Below, piece by piece: positions 55,101-63,005 of a DNA stretch of 64,000 nt. Numbering within the stretch: position 1 is the first letter of the stretch; each line of letters begins with the position of its first letter. The DNA lies in the NCBI RefSeq assembly GCF_002909235.1, contig NZ_PHQQ01000028.1, forward strand, positions 1 through 64,000, given 5' to 3'. The notes under the pieces were generated by a model, which saw only the letters and a program-made list of their open reading frames with translations, was not told the origin of the DNA and made no database searches. A program made the translations under genes and the position numbers. This DNA is from Arenibacter catalasegens (GTDB taxonomy: Bacteria > Bacteroidota > Bacteroidia > Flavobacteriales > Flavobacteriaceae).

Positions 55101-56358
55101 AGGTACGGCAAAACCAACTATTGGATTTGTTTTCGGTAGTCAGGCCGATGTTAGGTATGAGGCGGCAAGGAATGGGTGGTTGACCACTTTTCCAGAGTTT
55201 AACCAGCAATATATAGAGAATACCAATAAGCAGTTGAATATAACTGCAACAGCACAGCCCACGCGGGATTTAACTATCGATCTTGTTGCGGATAGGCAAT
55301 CTTCGGAAAGTTATCAGGAGACTTTTAACGTGGAAGATCTGGGCAATAGCACATACGAATATTTGAATTTGTTGGGGAATAACTATGGCAGCTTTAGTAT
55401 TTCTACTTTAATGATTGGCACGGTCTTTAGTCAAGGAGATGAATTTAATTCTGCCAATTTTGAAACTTTCAAGCAAAATAGGATTACGGTGGCCAATAGA
55501 ATTGTGTCGGAAAGAAACCAGGATACCGGTGTGGTAGATGATGATGGTTTTCCCGAAAGATATGGCAAGACAAGTCAAGATGTTTTATTGCCCGCTTTTT
55601 TTGCTGCCTATACAGGGAAAGATCCCAATAAGGTGAGCTTGGACGCTTTTAGGGATATTCCCATTCCCAACTGGAACATTAAATATACTGGATTAATGCG
55701 CAATCCTTGGTTCAAGGAAAAGTTTAAACGTTTTTCTTTAGGCCATGGATATAGGTCGGCATATAGTATAAATTCATTCCAGACCAATTTAACGCGTACC
55801 CAGCTGATCAATGAGGGTATGGAGCCTATAAATCCGGAAACCCAAGATTTTTTACCGGTTAATATTATGAATAATGTGGTGCTGACGGATCAGTTTAATC
55901 CATTGGTGCGGGTAGATTTCGAAATGCAAAATTCGCTTAGTGTCCTAGCGGAGATAAGAACGGATAGGACATTATCCTTAAGTTTTGATAATAATTTGAT
56001 GACAGAGATCAATGGTAAGGAATATACGGTAGGACTTGGTTATCGCTTTAAGGATGTGAAATTTGTAACTAATATAGGAGGGGAGAAGCAACGATTGAAG
56101 GGCGATTTAAATCTTAAAGCTGACGTAACCTTAAGAGATAATATTACCATTATTCGAAACTTGGATATTGATAACAATCAAATTACTTCAGGACAAAATT
56201 TAGTGTCCGTTAAATTCGTAGCAGATTACGCCTTGAGCAAAAGTTTAAATGCGCTTTTCTTTTACGATCATTCGTTTTCCAAATTTGCCATTTCAACTGC
56301 ATTTCCCCAAACTTCTATAAATACCGGATTTACCCTAAGGTATAATTTTGGGAACTAG
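49177..56358 (+). CDS. sprA: SprA, type IX secretion outer-membrane translocon
   Basis: A 2393-residue protein matching the giant SprA/Sov family. In Flavobacterium, SprA forms the very large outer-membrane beta-barrel pore of the type IX secretion system, needed for gliding adhesins and secreted enzymes. A signal peptide (about 1-32, ending SSFAQ) is followed by long beta-rich stretches with many aromatic/Gly strands and a C-terminal strand ending in a Phe-Gly-Asn (TLRYNFGN), as expected for a barrel. The start is TTG at 49177, 5 bp after ruvA. Length agrees with known SprA proteins (about 2,400). Confidence 0.94.
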   Translation: MKTGAKIYLKSLFKLTILLFIFLGTTESSFAQETEAEDVNEQETDTLQTGVALGRLKMENPESIVSKYTYDPNLDRYIYSVSVGDFDISYPIILTPTQYLELVRREGMKSYFKEKIDAFSGKKEGSEEARKNLLPNFYVNNSFFESVFGGNTIEVIPQGSVAMDLGVIWQKNDNPSLSPRNRTNLSFDFDQRISLSMLGKIGERLQVTANYDTEATFDFQNLVKLDYTPSEDDILQKIEVGNVSMPLNSSLITGAQSLFGVKTELQFGKTSVTAVFSEQRSQNNTVVAQGGGTVNNFELRAQDYDEDKHFFLAHYFRDNYDAALVNYPYIRSQVQITRLEVWVTNRSQQTLNVRNVVAIQDLGEVRAEKTRIGQNNGDPAGFFNASTAGNLPRNSANDYNPLQIGAGGALTQNIRDIATVQTGFNVPGYTVNQGFDYAILENARKLEQGRDFTFNAQLGYISLNQRLSNDEVLGVSFQYTFNGEVYQVGEFANGGLDATTVSPGAEIPVNNNTLILKLLKSNITNVVDPIWDLMMKNIYSTGAYQLSQEDFKLNILYTETTPRNYITAAESGVGSGWPTTPKPLEERILLDVFNLDRLNAYNDLQNGGDGFFDYVPGITIDPQTGSIIFTKVEPFGEFLFDLLGGGTYDVDNDQGYNANQKKYVFRNMYALPTAAAQQDAEKNKFILKGNYKSQGTNGIPIGAFNVPRGSVRVTAGGRQLQEGIDYTVNYQSGTVQILDPSLEASNTPINISVENNAVFGQQTRRFTGVNVEHQFNKNFVLGGTLLNLNEKPLTQKSNYGIEPVNNTIFGLNSNFSTEVPFLTRLANKLPNIDTDVPSNLSVRGEVAFLSPGSPKNADFQGETTTYLDDFEGAQSLIDIRSFLGWSMASPPLEYMTGNNSLESGYGRAKMAWYTVDPIFYSNQRPSALNDNDISTNETRRIYIQDVFNQDVPQGQTLAQNTLDIAYYPNAKGPYNANPDFTAEQPQDKWAGIMRSLSSTNFEQSNVEYVQFWVLDPYVDGIATSAGDLVINLGNISEDILPDGRKQYENGLPVNPVSNDLTYKTNWGKVPATQSLVYAFDADQNNRGLQDIGFDGLSDADEATYTFEGGITYNGPAEDPALDNYEYFLNREGSILERYLNFNNPDGNSPVQLSNSDRGSTTLPDVEDIDRDGTMNTVNSYFEYRINIKPGTTINDKYVTDIKEGVTRSLPNGNTLNERWIQYKIPLSDFTDAKGGITDFRSISFMRMYLTGFSSNIVMRFATLDLVRGDWRTYTKSLQPEVDGDPTDDGTLVDVNAVNIEENAARTPIPYVLPPGVQRERLNNNNTIIRQNEQSLSFVVENLEPRDSRGVFKNLNIDIRQYKRLKMFMHAEEIVETDYANDETPLVGFIRIGSDFSQNFYQIELPLQLTPYGTSSDSEIWPEVNELDLSLEDLSKVKSAGIAAQTLSTINYYEIDNGVVVQVSEFDPRTLGRLRIGIRGNPSLGSIRSVMVGVKNDDNLPARGEVWFNELRLSGLDNNGGWAAIAALDMNMADFASVSATGSKSTSGFGAIDQMPNERAREDAISYDVVTNVNIGQLFPKKWGLQLPFNYGISEQMITPEFDPVYDDLKLEDRIAAAETPEDAEAIRQQGEDYTKRTSINFIGVSKDRGEEAEANFYDIENFTFNYSYNEVNHRDFEIDELKDQNVVTGFVYNHNFKPVTVEPFAKKDSLFTGKYLKWLKDLNLNVLPASVSLQSNINRSFNQQKFRDVFEPGVEKLDLPFLQQRNYLFNWQYAINYSLTKSLRLNLTASNNNIVRNYFEEDGNSDSDINQALGLWDGFFDLGEPNRHSQEMQLNYELPFNKIPAFSFINSQYTYTSNFDWQRGGDALREVANEDINTVQNASTHNLTASLTMQKFYDFLGLSRKNTKAAAKKPVRLDKGGNAASKEEDNEIKKSSGAGYNAFIDVLTMVKRVNVTYSQNSGKVLPGYTRSVGFIGTAKPTIGFVFGSQADVRYEAARNGWLTTFPEFNQQYIENTNKQLNITATAQPTRDLTIDLVADRQSSESYQETFNVEDLGNSTYEYLNLLGNNYGSFSISTLMIGTVFSQGDEFNSANFETFKQNRITVANRIVSERNQDTGVVDDDGFPERYGKTSQDVLLPAFFAAYTGKDPNKVSLDAFRDIPIPNWNIKYTGLMRNPWFKEKFKRFSLGHGYRSAYSINSFQTNLTRTQLINEGMEPINPETQDFLPVNIMNNVVLTDQFNPLVRVDFEMQNSLSVLAEIRTDRTLSLSFDNNLMTEINGKEYTVGLGYRFKDVKFVTNIGGEKQRLKGDLNLKADVTLRDNITIIRNLDIDNNQITSGQNLVSVKFVADYALSKSLNALFFYDHSFSKFAISTAFPQTSINTGFTLRYNFGN

Positions 56359-56488
56359 ACTAGCTCTCAATAGAAAAGGGACTATAAATTTGCAGCTGAT
56401 AGGTAAGTGAAAAAGTTTAAAGGAGTTTATTGATTAACAAGATATAATCTTTTACATTTGCTTTCTTTTTTCTTAACAAATTGAGATA

Positions 56489-56869
56489 ATGAATATACCT
56501 TCAGAATTAAAGTACACAAAAGACCATGAATGGGTCAGAATAGAGGGCGATACCGCTATTGTGGGGATTACCGATTTTGCCCAAGGGGAACTTGGCGATA
56601 TTGTCTATGTGGAAGTAGAGACCTTGGATGAGACCTTGGACAAAGATGAAGTTTTTGGAACTGTTGAGGCTGTTAAAACGGTTTCTGATCTGTTTCTTCC
56701 TTTAAGTGGGGAAATAGTAGCTTTCAATGAAGCGCTAGAGGATGAACCCGAAAAGGTGAATACCGATCCTTATGGTGACGGTTGGATCATTAAAATTAAA
56801 TTAAGTAATACTTCTGAAATAGAGGGCTTATTAGGGGAAGCTGAATACAAAGAACTTGTGGGTGCGTAA
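56489..56869 (+). CDS. gcvH: Glycine cleavage system H protein
   Basis: A 126-residue lipoyl carrier that shuttles the aminomethyl group of glycine between P, T and L proteins. The fold matches from [20 protein letters not shown]. The lipoylated lysine is Lys63 in [15 protein letters not shown]. The other cleavage genes are not in the window. Its 3' end overlaps the VanZ-like gene by 14 bp. Confidence 0.95.
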   Translation: MNIPSELKYTKDHEWVRIEGDTAIVGITDFAQGELGDIVYVEVETLDETLDKDEVFGTVEAVKTVSDLFLPLSGEIVAFNEALEDEPEKVNTDPYGDGWIIKIKLSNTSEIEGLLGEAEYKELVGA

Positions 56870-57263
56870 AAAGTATTTTTTTACAATGATATTTATAGGC
56901 TGGGTGGTGTTTGTTACACTTCTCAGCCTTGTTTCTTTTAAGGAAGAGCATATTCCTTCTATTGATATCCCCCATTTGGACAAGCTAGTGCATTTTACTT
57001 TTTATTTTGGGTTTACCGTTTTAGGTTGTTTGTCTTTTAGGGAATTTAATCGCAGAAATGTTTCCTTGGGAAAAGTATTGCTGAAAATAATTACTTACGC
57101 TGTCGTTTATGGTATAATTATTGAAGTGTTGCAAGGTGTAGCTACTATCAATAGAGATCCTGATTTGCTGGACGTTTTGGCAAATAGTTCCGGGGCATTG
57201 TTTGGAAGTTTTATAGTGAAGTACATTTTCTCTGGAAAAACTTCACTAAAGTGGGTGAAATAG
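56856..57263 (+). CDS. VanZ-like membrane protein
   Basis: A 135-residue protein with four predicted membrane helices, of the VanZ-like family ([20 protein letters not shown] and [20 protein letters not shown], the latter being the conserved acidic loop). In glycopeptide-resistance clusters VanZ gives low-level teicoplanin resistance, but in Bacteroidota these small proteins sit beside gcvH with no known role. The start is TTG at 56856 or GTG at 56862, inside gcvH, so expression is probably coupled. Confidence 0.8.
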   Translation: MWVRKKYFFTMIFIGWVVFVTLLSLVSFKEEHIPSIDIPHLDKLVHFTFYFGFTVLGCLSFREFNRRNVSLGKVLLKIITYAVVYGIIIEVLQGVATINRDPDLLDVLANSSGALFGSFIVKYIFSGKTSLKWVK

Positions 57264-57508
57264 CATTTATTTTGAGTATTTTGGAGGGGTATTTCGATTT
57301 AAGGAGTGCAACTTTCTGGTTCTTAGTTAAATGTAAGTGCAAATTGATGTAATCTGCGTCGTTAGTACTATTTTGGCTATAGGTAACAAATGAAAGCGAT
57401 GTTTTGGATCCCAATGACCTGTTTAAATTTATTTGTATTTTTTTTAACAAAAAGTTTTAAACAGATAAAATAAATATATAAATTAGCGAACATTAAAAAT
57501 GAATAATT

Positions 57509-58219
57509 ATGGAACTTAAAAAGAATCCTAAGGCAGATTTAACAAGAAATAGCGGGCTTTATTTCGTTATTGGTCTTGTTGTGGTTATGCTATTGACGTA
57601 TATAGCTTTTGAATGGAAGACCTATGACGACGATAATAATTTTGATTATACCATGAATGTGGAGGATACTTTGGATGAAGAAGTTCCTATGACCGAACAA
57701 ATTAAGACACCACCACCACCACCACCACCAGCTGCTCCTGAAATCATTGAGGTTGTTGAGGATGAGGAGGAAGTTGAGGAAACGGTAATAGAATCAACAG
57801 AAACCAGTCAAGAGGAAGAGGTGATAGAAGTTGCTGATGTTGAGGTTGAAGAGATGGAGGAAGATGTGGATGTGCCTTTTGCAGTTATCGAGGATGTTCC
57901 AATTTTTCCAGGTTGTGAAAATGAGCCAAAAAGTAAGTTAAGGGATTGTTTTAACTCAATGATGCAAAAGCATATTGGTAAAAACTTCCGTTATCCAGAA
58001 ATTGCACAAGAGATGGGTGTTCAAGGAAGGGTGAACGTGATGTTCGTTATTCAGAAGGATGGAAGCATTGGGAATGTGAGAATGAGAGGTCCGGATAAAA
58101 ACTTGGAGGAAGAGGCAGCAAGGATTATCGGAAAATTACCTAAGATGACTCCTGGAAAACAAAGAGGTAGAGCTGTTCGTGTACCATTTAGTATTCCAAT
58201 TACTTTCAAATTACAATAG
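57509..58219 (+). CDS. TonB-family energy transducer
   Basis: A 236-residue TonB-like protein that transmits proton-motive force to outer-membrane receptors. One N-terminal membrane helix (about 17-35), a periplasmic linker with seven prolines in a row (about 69-75) and a long Glu/Val-rich acidic stretch (about 80-128), then a TonB C-terminal domain (about 150-236: YPEIAQEMGVQGRVNVMFVI and VRVPFSIPITFKLQ). Two Cys (GCENEPKSKLRDCF) precede the domain, as in many Bacteroidota homologues. ExbB/ExbD are not encoded nearby. It is followed by a strong terminator. Confidence 0.9.
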   Translation: MELKKNPKADLTRNSGLYFVIGLVVVMLLTYIAFEWKTYDDDNNFDYTMNVEDTLDEEVPMTEQIKTPPPPPPPAAPEIIEVVEDEEEVEETVIESTETSQEEEVIEVADVEVEEMEEDVDVPFAVIEDVPIFPGCENEPKSKLRDCFNSMMQKHIGKNFRYPEIAQEMGVQGRVNVMFVIQKDGSIGNVRMRGPDKNLEEEAARIIGKLPKMTPGKQRGRAVRVPFSIPITFKLQ

Positions 58220-58250
58220 TTAAGGTTAAAGAAACCAATAGTATATTTAA

Positions 58251-58280
58251 AATCCCGAGCCTGTGCTCGGGATTTTTTTT
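58251..58280 (+). terminator. Terminator after the TonB gene
   Basis: AATCCCGAGC (58251-58260) pairs with GCTCGGGATT (58265-58274), followed by a run of T. Confidence 0.92.
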
Positions 58281-58408
58281 GCTCCTGATGAAATGCTATT
58301 CAGGCCAAATGATGTTAATGAGTGTTGTGTGTCAATTCTGGAACGTGTCGTTTTTATTTGTACTTAAGACTGCTTTGGCTGTTTATGAATATAAACATGT
58401 TTATTTGG

Positions 58409-58439
58409 TTGCAAAAAATTCTTACGAGGTGTATCTTTG
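58409..58439 (+). promoter_or_regulatory. Promoter of the ctaB-cox assembly operon
   Basis: TTG (58409-58411), 20-bp spacer, TATCTTTG (58432-58439): a full Bacteroidota promoter 16 bp before the ctaB ATG, implying a very short leader. Confidence 0.7.
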
Positions 58440-58454
58440 CGATCCATTTAAAAA

Positions 58455-59360
58455 ATGAAAATGAAAACGGCGGTCAGTTCAGTAAAAAACACCTCTATGG
58501 CGGTATATTTTGCTGACTTTAAAGAAATTACCAAAGCAAGGCTCGCGGTCAGTGTAGTTTTCTCTTCCATAGCAGGATATTTTCTTGGGGCTGTAGAAAT
58601 TAATTTTTACTCGGTACTTCTCTTGGCTTTTGGTGGTTATTGTATGGTAGGGGCCTCCAATGCTTATAATCAGATTATAGAAAAGGATTTGGATGCGTTA
58701 ATGGATCGCACCAAGAATAGGCCTATACCAGCTGGGAGAATGTCTGTAAATACGGCAATGACCATTGCCGTTCTAATGACGATTTTGGGAATTGTAGCTT
58801 TGTATTTTCTGAATCCCAAGACGGCCATGTTCGGGGCTATATCAATTTTTTTGTATACCAGTGTTTACACCCCGTTAAAGACAAAAACGCCCTTAGCGGT
58901 CTTTGTTGGTGCCTTTCCGGGCGCCATTCCCTTCATGTTGGGATGGGTGGCTGCAACAGATAATTTTGGGATAGAACCAGGTGTATTGTTTATGATACAA
59001 TTCTTTTGGCAGTTTCCGCATTTCTGGGCTTTGGGTTGGATGTTGGATGAAGACTATAAAAAAGGGGGGTTTAAAATGCTTCCCACGGGTAAAAAGGATA
59101 AGGGTACCGCTTTGCAGATAATTATGTATACCATATGGATGATGTTCATTTCTGTGATACCGGTATTTGGTTTTACGGGAAGATTGCAATTATCCATTGT
59201 TGGGGGAGTTATCGTCTTTTTAATGGGGACGGTAATGTTGTTCTTCGCTTTTAAATTATATGAAAAAAGAGATAATACATCGGCCAAAAAATTAATGTTG
59301 GCCAGTGTAAGTTATATTACCCTGATGCAGGTAGTATATGTAATTGATAAATTTATTTAA
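58455..59360 (+). CDS. ctaB: Protoheme IX farnesyltransferase (haem O synthase)
   Basis: A 301-residue membrane prenyltransferase of the UbiA superfamily with eight or nine helices. It adds farnesyl to haem b to make haem O, a precursor for the A-type oxidase. The first Asp-rich motif is visible as NAYNQIIEKDLDALMDRTKN, and the second as DEDYKKGGFKMLP. It heads a cluster of oxidase genes, and a good promoter lies just upstream. The synonym cyoE is also used. Confidence 0.94.
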   Translation: MKMKTAVSSVKNTSMAVYFADFKEITKARLAVSVVFSSIAGYFLGAVEINFYSVLLLAFGGYCMVGASNAYNQIIEKDLDALMDRTKNRPIPAGRMSVNTAMTIAVLMTILGIVALYFLNPKTAMFGAISIFLYTSVYTPLKTKTPLAVFVGAFPGAIPFMLGWVAATDNFGIEPGVLFMIQFFWQFPHFWALGWMLDEDYKKGGFKMLPTGKKDKGTALQIIMYTIWMMFISVIPVFGFTGRLQLSIVGGVIVFLMGTVMLFFAFKLYEKRDNTSAKKLMLASVSYITLMQVVYVIDKFI

Positions 59361-59365
59361 TAAAG

Positions 59366-59947
59366 ATGGACTTAACGCAAGGGACAGGAAAGGAAAAGAA
59401 CAATAGAGCAAAGAAGATGATGCTCTGGTTTGGTATTATTAGCTTGCTTATGGGGTTTGCAGGTTGGACCAGTGCTTATATTGTGAGCAGTTCAAGGGAA
59501 GACTGGGTTAGGGAATTGGCTTTGCCATCCTCGTTTTTGATAAGTACTATAGTTATAGTTATAAGTAGTATAACTTATATTATGGCTAAGAAGGCCATTA
59601 AGCAAGATCAGCTTAAGCAGTGCACTAATTGGTTGTTATTGACCTTGGGCTTGGGTATTGCTTTTGTAGTATTACAATTTAATGGATTTTCCCAAATGGT
59701 AGCTAACGGGTACTATTTTACGGGGCCTACGAGTAATATTAAAATGTCTTATGTTTTTTTAATAGCTGCAGTGCATATTGTACATGTTGTTGCTGGAATA
59801 ATTTCGCTTTTGGTGGTTATTACCAACCACTTGCGAAATAAGTATTCATCCGAGGAAATGCTCGGATTCGAGTTGGGGGCTACATTTTGGCATTTTTTGG
59901 ATATTCTTTGGGTTTATTTAATTCTATTCATGTATTTCGTAAACTAA
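59366..59947 (+). CDS. Cytochrome c oxidase subunit III-type protein (short)
   Basis: A 193-residue, five-helix haem-copper oxidase subunit III. The helix segment ATFWHFLDILWVYLILFMYF is diagnostic of the family, as is GWTSAYIVSSS. It lies 5 bp after ctaB. A second, longer subunit III gene follows at 60095; the two have probably diverged after duplication, and which one assembles with the CoxAB encoded at 22824-25747 cannot be told. Confidence 0.9.
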   Translation: MDLTQGTGKEKNNRAKKMMLWFGIISLLMGFAGWTSAYIVSSSREDWVRELALPSSFLISTIVIVISSITYIMAKKAIKQDQLKQCTNWLLLTLGLGIAFVVLQFNGFSQMVANGYYFTGPTSNIKMSYVFLIAAVHIVHVVAGIISLLVVITNHLRNKYSSEEMLGFELGATFWHFLDILWVYLILFMYFVN

Positions 59948-60036
59948 ATATTAGCTATTTCATTGGTAATAAGTAGGTAATATTGGCCTGCTTATTTAGA
60001 ATGGGTTTTTTTTGCCATTTTTAAAAGGCAAAAATT

Positions 60037-60064
60037 TTGTTTAGCCGAAAAAAATGTAAATTTG
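60037..60064 (+). promoter_or_regulatory. Promoter before the second subunit III gene
   Basis: TTG (60037-60039), 17-bp spacer, TAAATTTG (60057-60064). Directly upstream, TTTTTGCC (60009-60016) and GGCAAAAA (60027-60034) form a hairpin that may end the preceding transcript. Confidence 0.6.
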
Positions 60065-60094
60065 TGAAAATTTTATTAACGCGATAATTTTTAT

Positions 60095-61069
60095 ATGGAT
60101 TCTACGATTACTACGGGTACAGAAGAAAATGTTTGGGGTGGAGGAAATCGACCACTAGGCGCTAGTTACGGAAAGTTGATGATGTGGTTCTTTCTTGTCT
60201 CCGATGCTTTGACGTTTTCTGGCTTCCTTGCTGCATACGGTTTTTCGAGATTTAAGTTTATAGAAACTTGGCCAATTGCAGATGAGGTATTTACCCACGT
60301 TCCCTTTTTTCATGGGAATTATCCTATGTACTACGTAGCATTCATGACATTTGTTTTGATTATGTCATCGGTGACCATGGTATTGGCTGTTGATGCTGGA
60401 CATAAACTGCAAAAGACAAAGGTGATCTGGTTTATGTTTTTAACTATCATCGGTGGAGCTATATTTGTAGGTTCTCAAGCTTGGGAATGGGCTACATTTA
60501 TAAAAGGTGATTATGGCGCTTTGGAAACTAAAGGCGGTAGAGTATTGCAATTTGTAAGCGCGGATTCCGGAGAACGTATGGCAATACGCGATTTTGCAGA
60601 AACCATTCCAGGTGAAAGGGTAGATCATGAGAAGAAGAACGGAATTTGGTATTATCAGGGAGATGCCCTGCCCAGTTATTCCTTAAATGAGATAGTTGAA
60701 GGGGTAAAGGAGAATTCTAATGTTTTAATTCGTACCGAATTAATAAATGAGGATGGACATAAAACGGTTTTAACAAGGGATGAAACCTTGAAAAAATTAA
60801 ATGATGCGGTTCTTGTCTTGGAAGGTGCCAATCTAAAACACAATGAGTACGGTAGTAGATTGTTTGCCGATTTCTTTTTCTTTATTACTGGTTTTCATGG
60901 TTTTCACGTTTTTTCAGGTGTAATAATCAACTGTATTATCTTTTTCAATGTTATTCTTGGTACTTATGAGAGAAGAGGGCATTATGAAATGGTAGAAAAA
61001 GTTGGGTTGTACTGGCACTTTGTGGATTTAGTTTGGGTATTTGTATTTACCTTCTTCTACTTGGTATAG
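60095..61069 (+). CDS. coxC: Cytochrome c oxidase subunit III with soluble insertion
   Basis: A 324-residue subunit III. Helices typical of the family lie before about residue 137 and after about 252 (ADFFFFITGFHGFHVFSGV and GLYWHFVDLVWVFVFTFFYL). Between them about 115 residues form a soluble insertion (from GALETKGGRVLQF through GIWYYQGDALPSY to EGANLKHNEYG) that is absent from the short paralogue at 59366-59947. The insertion may cap the complex or bind a partner. The gene has its own promoter and is followed by the subunit IV gene. Confidence 0.9.
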   Translation: MDSTITTGTEENVWGGGNRPLGASYGKLMMWFFLVSDALTFSGFLAAYGFSRFKFIETWPIADEVFTHVPFFHGNYPMYYVAFMTFVLIMSSVTMVLAVDAGHKLQKTKVIWFMFLTIIGGAIFVGSQAWEWATFIKGDYGALETKGGRVLQFVSADSGERMAIRDFAETIPGERVDHEKKNGIWYYQGDALPSYSLNEIVEGVKENSNVLIRTELINEDGHKTVLTRDETLKKLNDAVLVLEGANLKHNEYGSRLFADFFFFITGFHGFHVFSGVIINCIIFFNVILGTYERRGHYEMVEKVGLYWHFVDLVWVFVFTFFYLV

Positions 61070-61123
61070 CTAACCTCAATTAATAATTATCCTAATAGAA
61101 TACTTTAAAAAAATATAATTAGA

Positions 61124-61507
61124 ATGGCACACGAACATAAACTGGAAATATTTAGAGGTTTGTTGAAGTTTAAGTCCAACACCCAAAAAATATGGGGTGT
61201 ATTAATATTCCTTACTTTGATAACCATAGTTGAAGTAGGGTTGGGGATTGCGAAGCCTGCCGCATTGACGCATTCACATTTTTTGGGAATGAAAGTCTTG
61301 AACTGGATTTTCATTGTTTTAACATTGGTAAAGGCCTATTATATTGCTTGGGACTTTATGCACCTTAGGGATGAGAAGAGTTCATTGAGAAGAGCCATTA
61401 TTTGGACTCCAATATTCTTAGTGGCATATCTAATTTTTATACTTCTATTTGAAGCCGATTATATCTATAATGTCTATAGGGACGGTTTTGTTAAGTGGAA
61501 CTTCTAA
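61124..61507 (+). CDS. Cytochrome c oxidase subunit IV-type membrane protein
   Basis: A 127-residue protein with three membrane helices (about 24-42, 62-80 and 91-113) that matches the prokaryotic subunit IV (CtaF/CyoD-like) family. Its place directly after subunit III and the MHLRDEKSS segment after helix 2 support this. A terminator follows. Confidence 0.85.
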   Translation: MAHEHKLEIFRGLLKFKSNTQKIWGVLIFLTLITIVEVGLGIAKPAALTHSHFLGMKVLNWIFIVLTLVKAYYIAWDFMHLRDEKSSLRRAIIWTPIFLVAYLIFILLFEADYIYNVYRDGFVKWNF

Positions 61508-61522
61508 CGAATAATTAACAGC

Positions 61523-61555
61523 AAAAAAGACGGTATAACAACCGTCTTTTTTATT
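61523..61555 (+). terminator. Terminator after subunit IV gene
   Basis: AAAAAAGACGGT (61523-61534) pairs with ACCGTCTTTTTT (61541-61552), with a six-base loop. Confidence 0.9.
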
Positions 61556-61644
61556 TTTGTACAAGTTCTGCGCGTTCTTATTTTGTGGGGGCGTAAAGTT
61601 CTTTTTTAGTTGATCATGTAGTGATTGAAACTAATTTAAATTAG

Positions 61645-62277
61645 ATGAAGAAAGCAATAGTACTGGTTACATTATTTATTTTGCCCATAGTTATATATCT
61701 TTTTTTTGCATCGGGGATTACAAACTTTGGGAAGTTGGCAACTATGACCGAGAATGTTTCGGAATTAGATTTTGCTTCAAGTGACGTTTCCTTGGAGGGG
61801 AAAATTACAGTTCTGGGATTTCTAGGTAGGGATGTGGAAAGTAAAAAGGGCAATGCCTTTAATTTGAATCAGAAAATTTACAAACGCTTTAATAAGTTTA
61901 AGGATTTTCAATTTGTCATGCTAATGCCGAAAGGTACGGAGCAGGGTGTGGAGGAATTAAAAAGGGAGTTGGAGCAATTGGCTGATGTAGAAAAATGGAA
62001 ATTTGTTTTTGGTAATGAAGAGGAAATACGAGGAATGTTCAATAGCTTAAAGACCAATCTTGCCTTGGATCACGATTTAAGTACTCCCTATGTCTTTATT
62101 ATAGATAAAAAGAGGGTTCTTAGGGGAAGGGACGATGATGAGGACGAAGGCCTTAAATATGGATTTGATACCTCTTCTGTGGCGGACCTAAACAATAAAA
62201 TGGAAGATGATATAAAAATTATATTGGCCGAATATCGTATGGCCCTTAAAAAGAATAGTGCTGATAGGCAAAAATAA
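61645..62277 (+). CDS. Membrane-anchored thioredoxin-fold-like protein without CxxC
   Basis: A 210-residue protein with one N-terminal helix (about 4-23) and a soluble domain whose order of strands (EGKITVLGFLGRD, FQFVMLMPKG, TPYVFIIDKKRVLRGR) resembles SCO/peroxiredoxin-type thioredoxin folds. No Cys is present, so redox chemistry is unlikely; it may be a copper-delivery or assembly scaffold. Its stop codon overlaps the start of the SCO gene by 1 bp, which points to a shared function in oxidase assembly. Confidence 0.65.
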   Translation: MKKAIVLVTLFILPIVIYLFFASGITNFGKLATMTENVSELDFASSDVSLEGKITVLGFLGRDVESKKGNAFNLNQKIYKRFNKFKDFQFVMLMPKGTEQGVEELKRELEQLADVEKWKFVFGNEEEIRGMFNSLKTNLALDHDLSTPYVFIIDKKRVLRGRDDDEDEGLKYGFDTSSVADLNNKMEDDIKIILAEYRMALKKNSADRQK

Positions 62278-63005
62278 TGCAAAAGAATAAATACACTTAT
62301 GTTTGGGTTTCCTTGGTAATCCTTGTTTTCGGAATAATCTTTATTCCTAAAATTATTGAACGGCTGCAAGCTGGTAGTGTAGTGCAAAATGATAGGTTGA
62401 ACCTTAGAGGTGATGATGAGAAATTGGCATTTGTGGAAATGAACGGTAAAAGACGGAAAGTGCCTCCCTTCGCCTTTATGAATCAAGATAGTCTTCTAAT
62501 TACCAATGACGATTACCGTGGAAAAGTTTATCTGGTGGAATTCTTTTTTACCACCTGCCCCTCCATTTGCCCAATTATGAATAAAAACTTAGTGCAGATT
62601 CAGGACGAGTTCAAAGGTTTTGAAAATTTTGGGGTGGCATCTTTTACTATAAATCCGGACTATGATACACCTAAGGTATTAAAAGAGTATGCCGAGGAGT
62701 ATGGGATAACCAATATGGACTGGCACTTATTAACAGGGAATCTAAACGATATTTATACCTTGGCCAATACAGGGTTTAGTATTTTTGCAGCTGAAGTTCC
62801 AGCAGCGGAAGGTGGCTTTGAACACGCGGGCCTATTCGCCTTGGTAGATGGAAATGGGTATATACGTTCAAGGGTAGATAAGTTTGGAAATCCAATCGTG
62901 TACTACCGAGGAACCATTACAGAGGAAGAAGGTGAAAATGATCATGGGGAAAAGGAGCAAATATCAATCCTGAAAGAGGATATTAAAAAGTTATTGGAGG
63001 AGTAA
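62277..63005 (+). CDS. SCO1/SenC family copper chaperone
   Basis: A 242-residue membrane-anchored thioredoxin-fold protein that delivers copper to the CuA centre of subunit II. It has an N-terminal helix (about 8-27), the copper-binding CxxxC in FFTTCPSICPIMN (Cys94, Cys98) and the third ligand His183 in FEHAGLFALVD. It overlaps its upstream neighbour by 1 bp and the DUF420 gene downstream by 1 bp. Confidence 0.93.
   Translation: MQKNKYTYVWVSLVILVFGIIFIPKIIERLQAGSVVQNDRLNLRGDDEKLAFVEMNGKRRKVPPFAFMNQDSLLITNDDYRGKVYLVEFFFTTCPSICPIMNKNLVQIQDEFKGFENFGVASFTINPDYDTPKVLKEYAEEYGITNMDWHLLTGNLNDIYTLANTGFSIFAAEVPAAEGGFEHAGLFALVDGNGYIRSRVDKFGNPIVYYRGTITEEEGENDHGEKEQISILKEDIKKLLEE

Noticed and set aside
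59366-61069. Second subunit III gene as a pseudogene copy
   Set aside because: Both frames are intact, differ in length and sequence, and keep family helices, so they are diverged paralogues.
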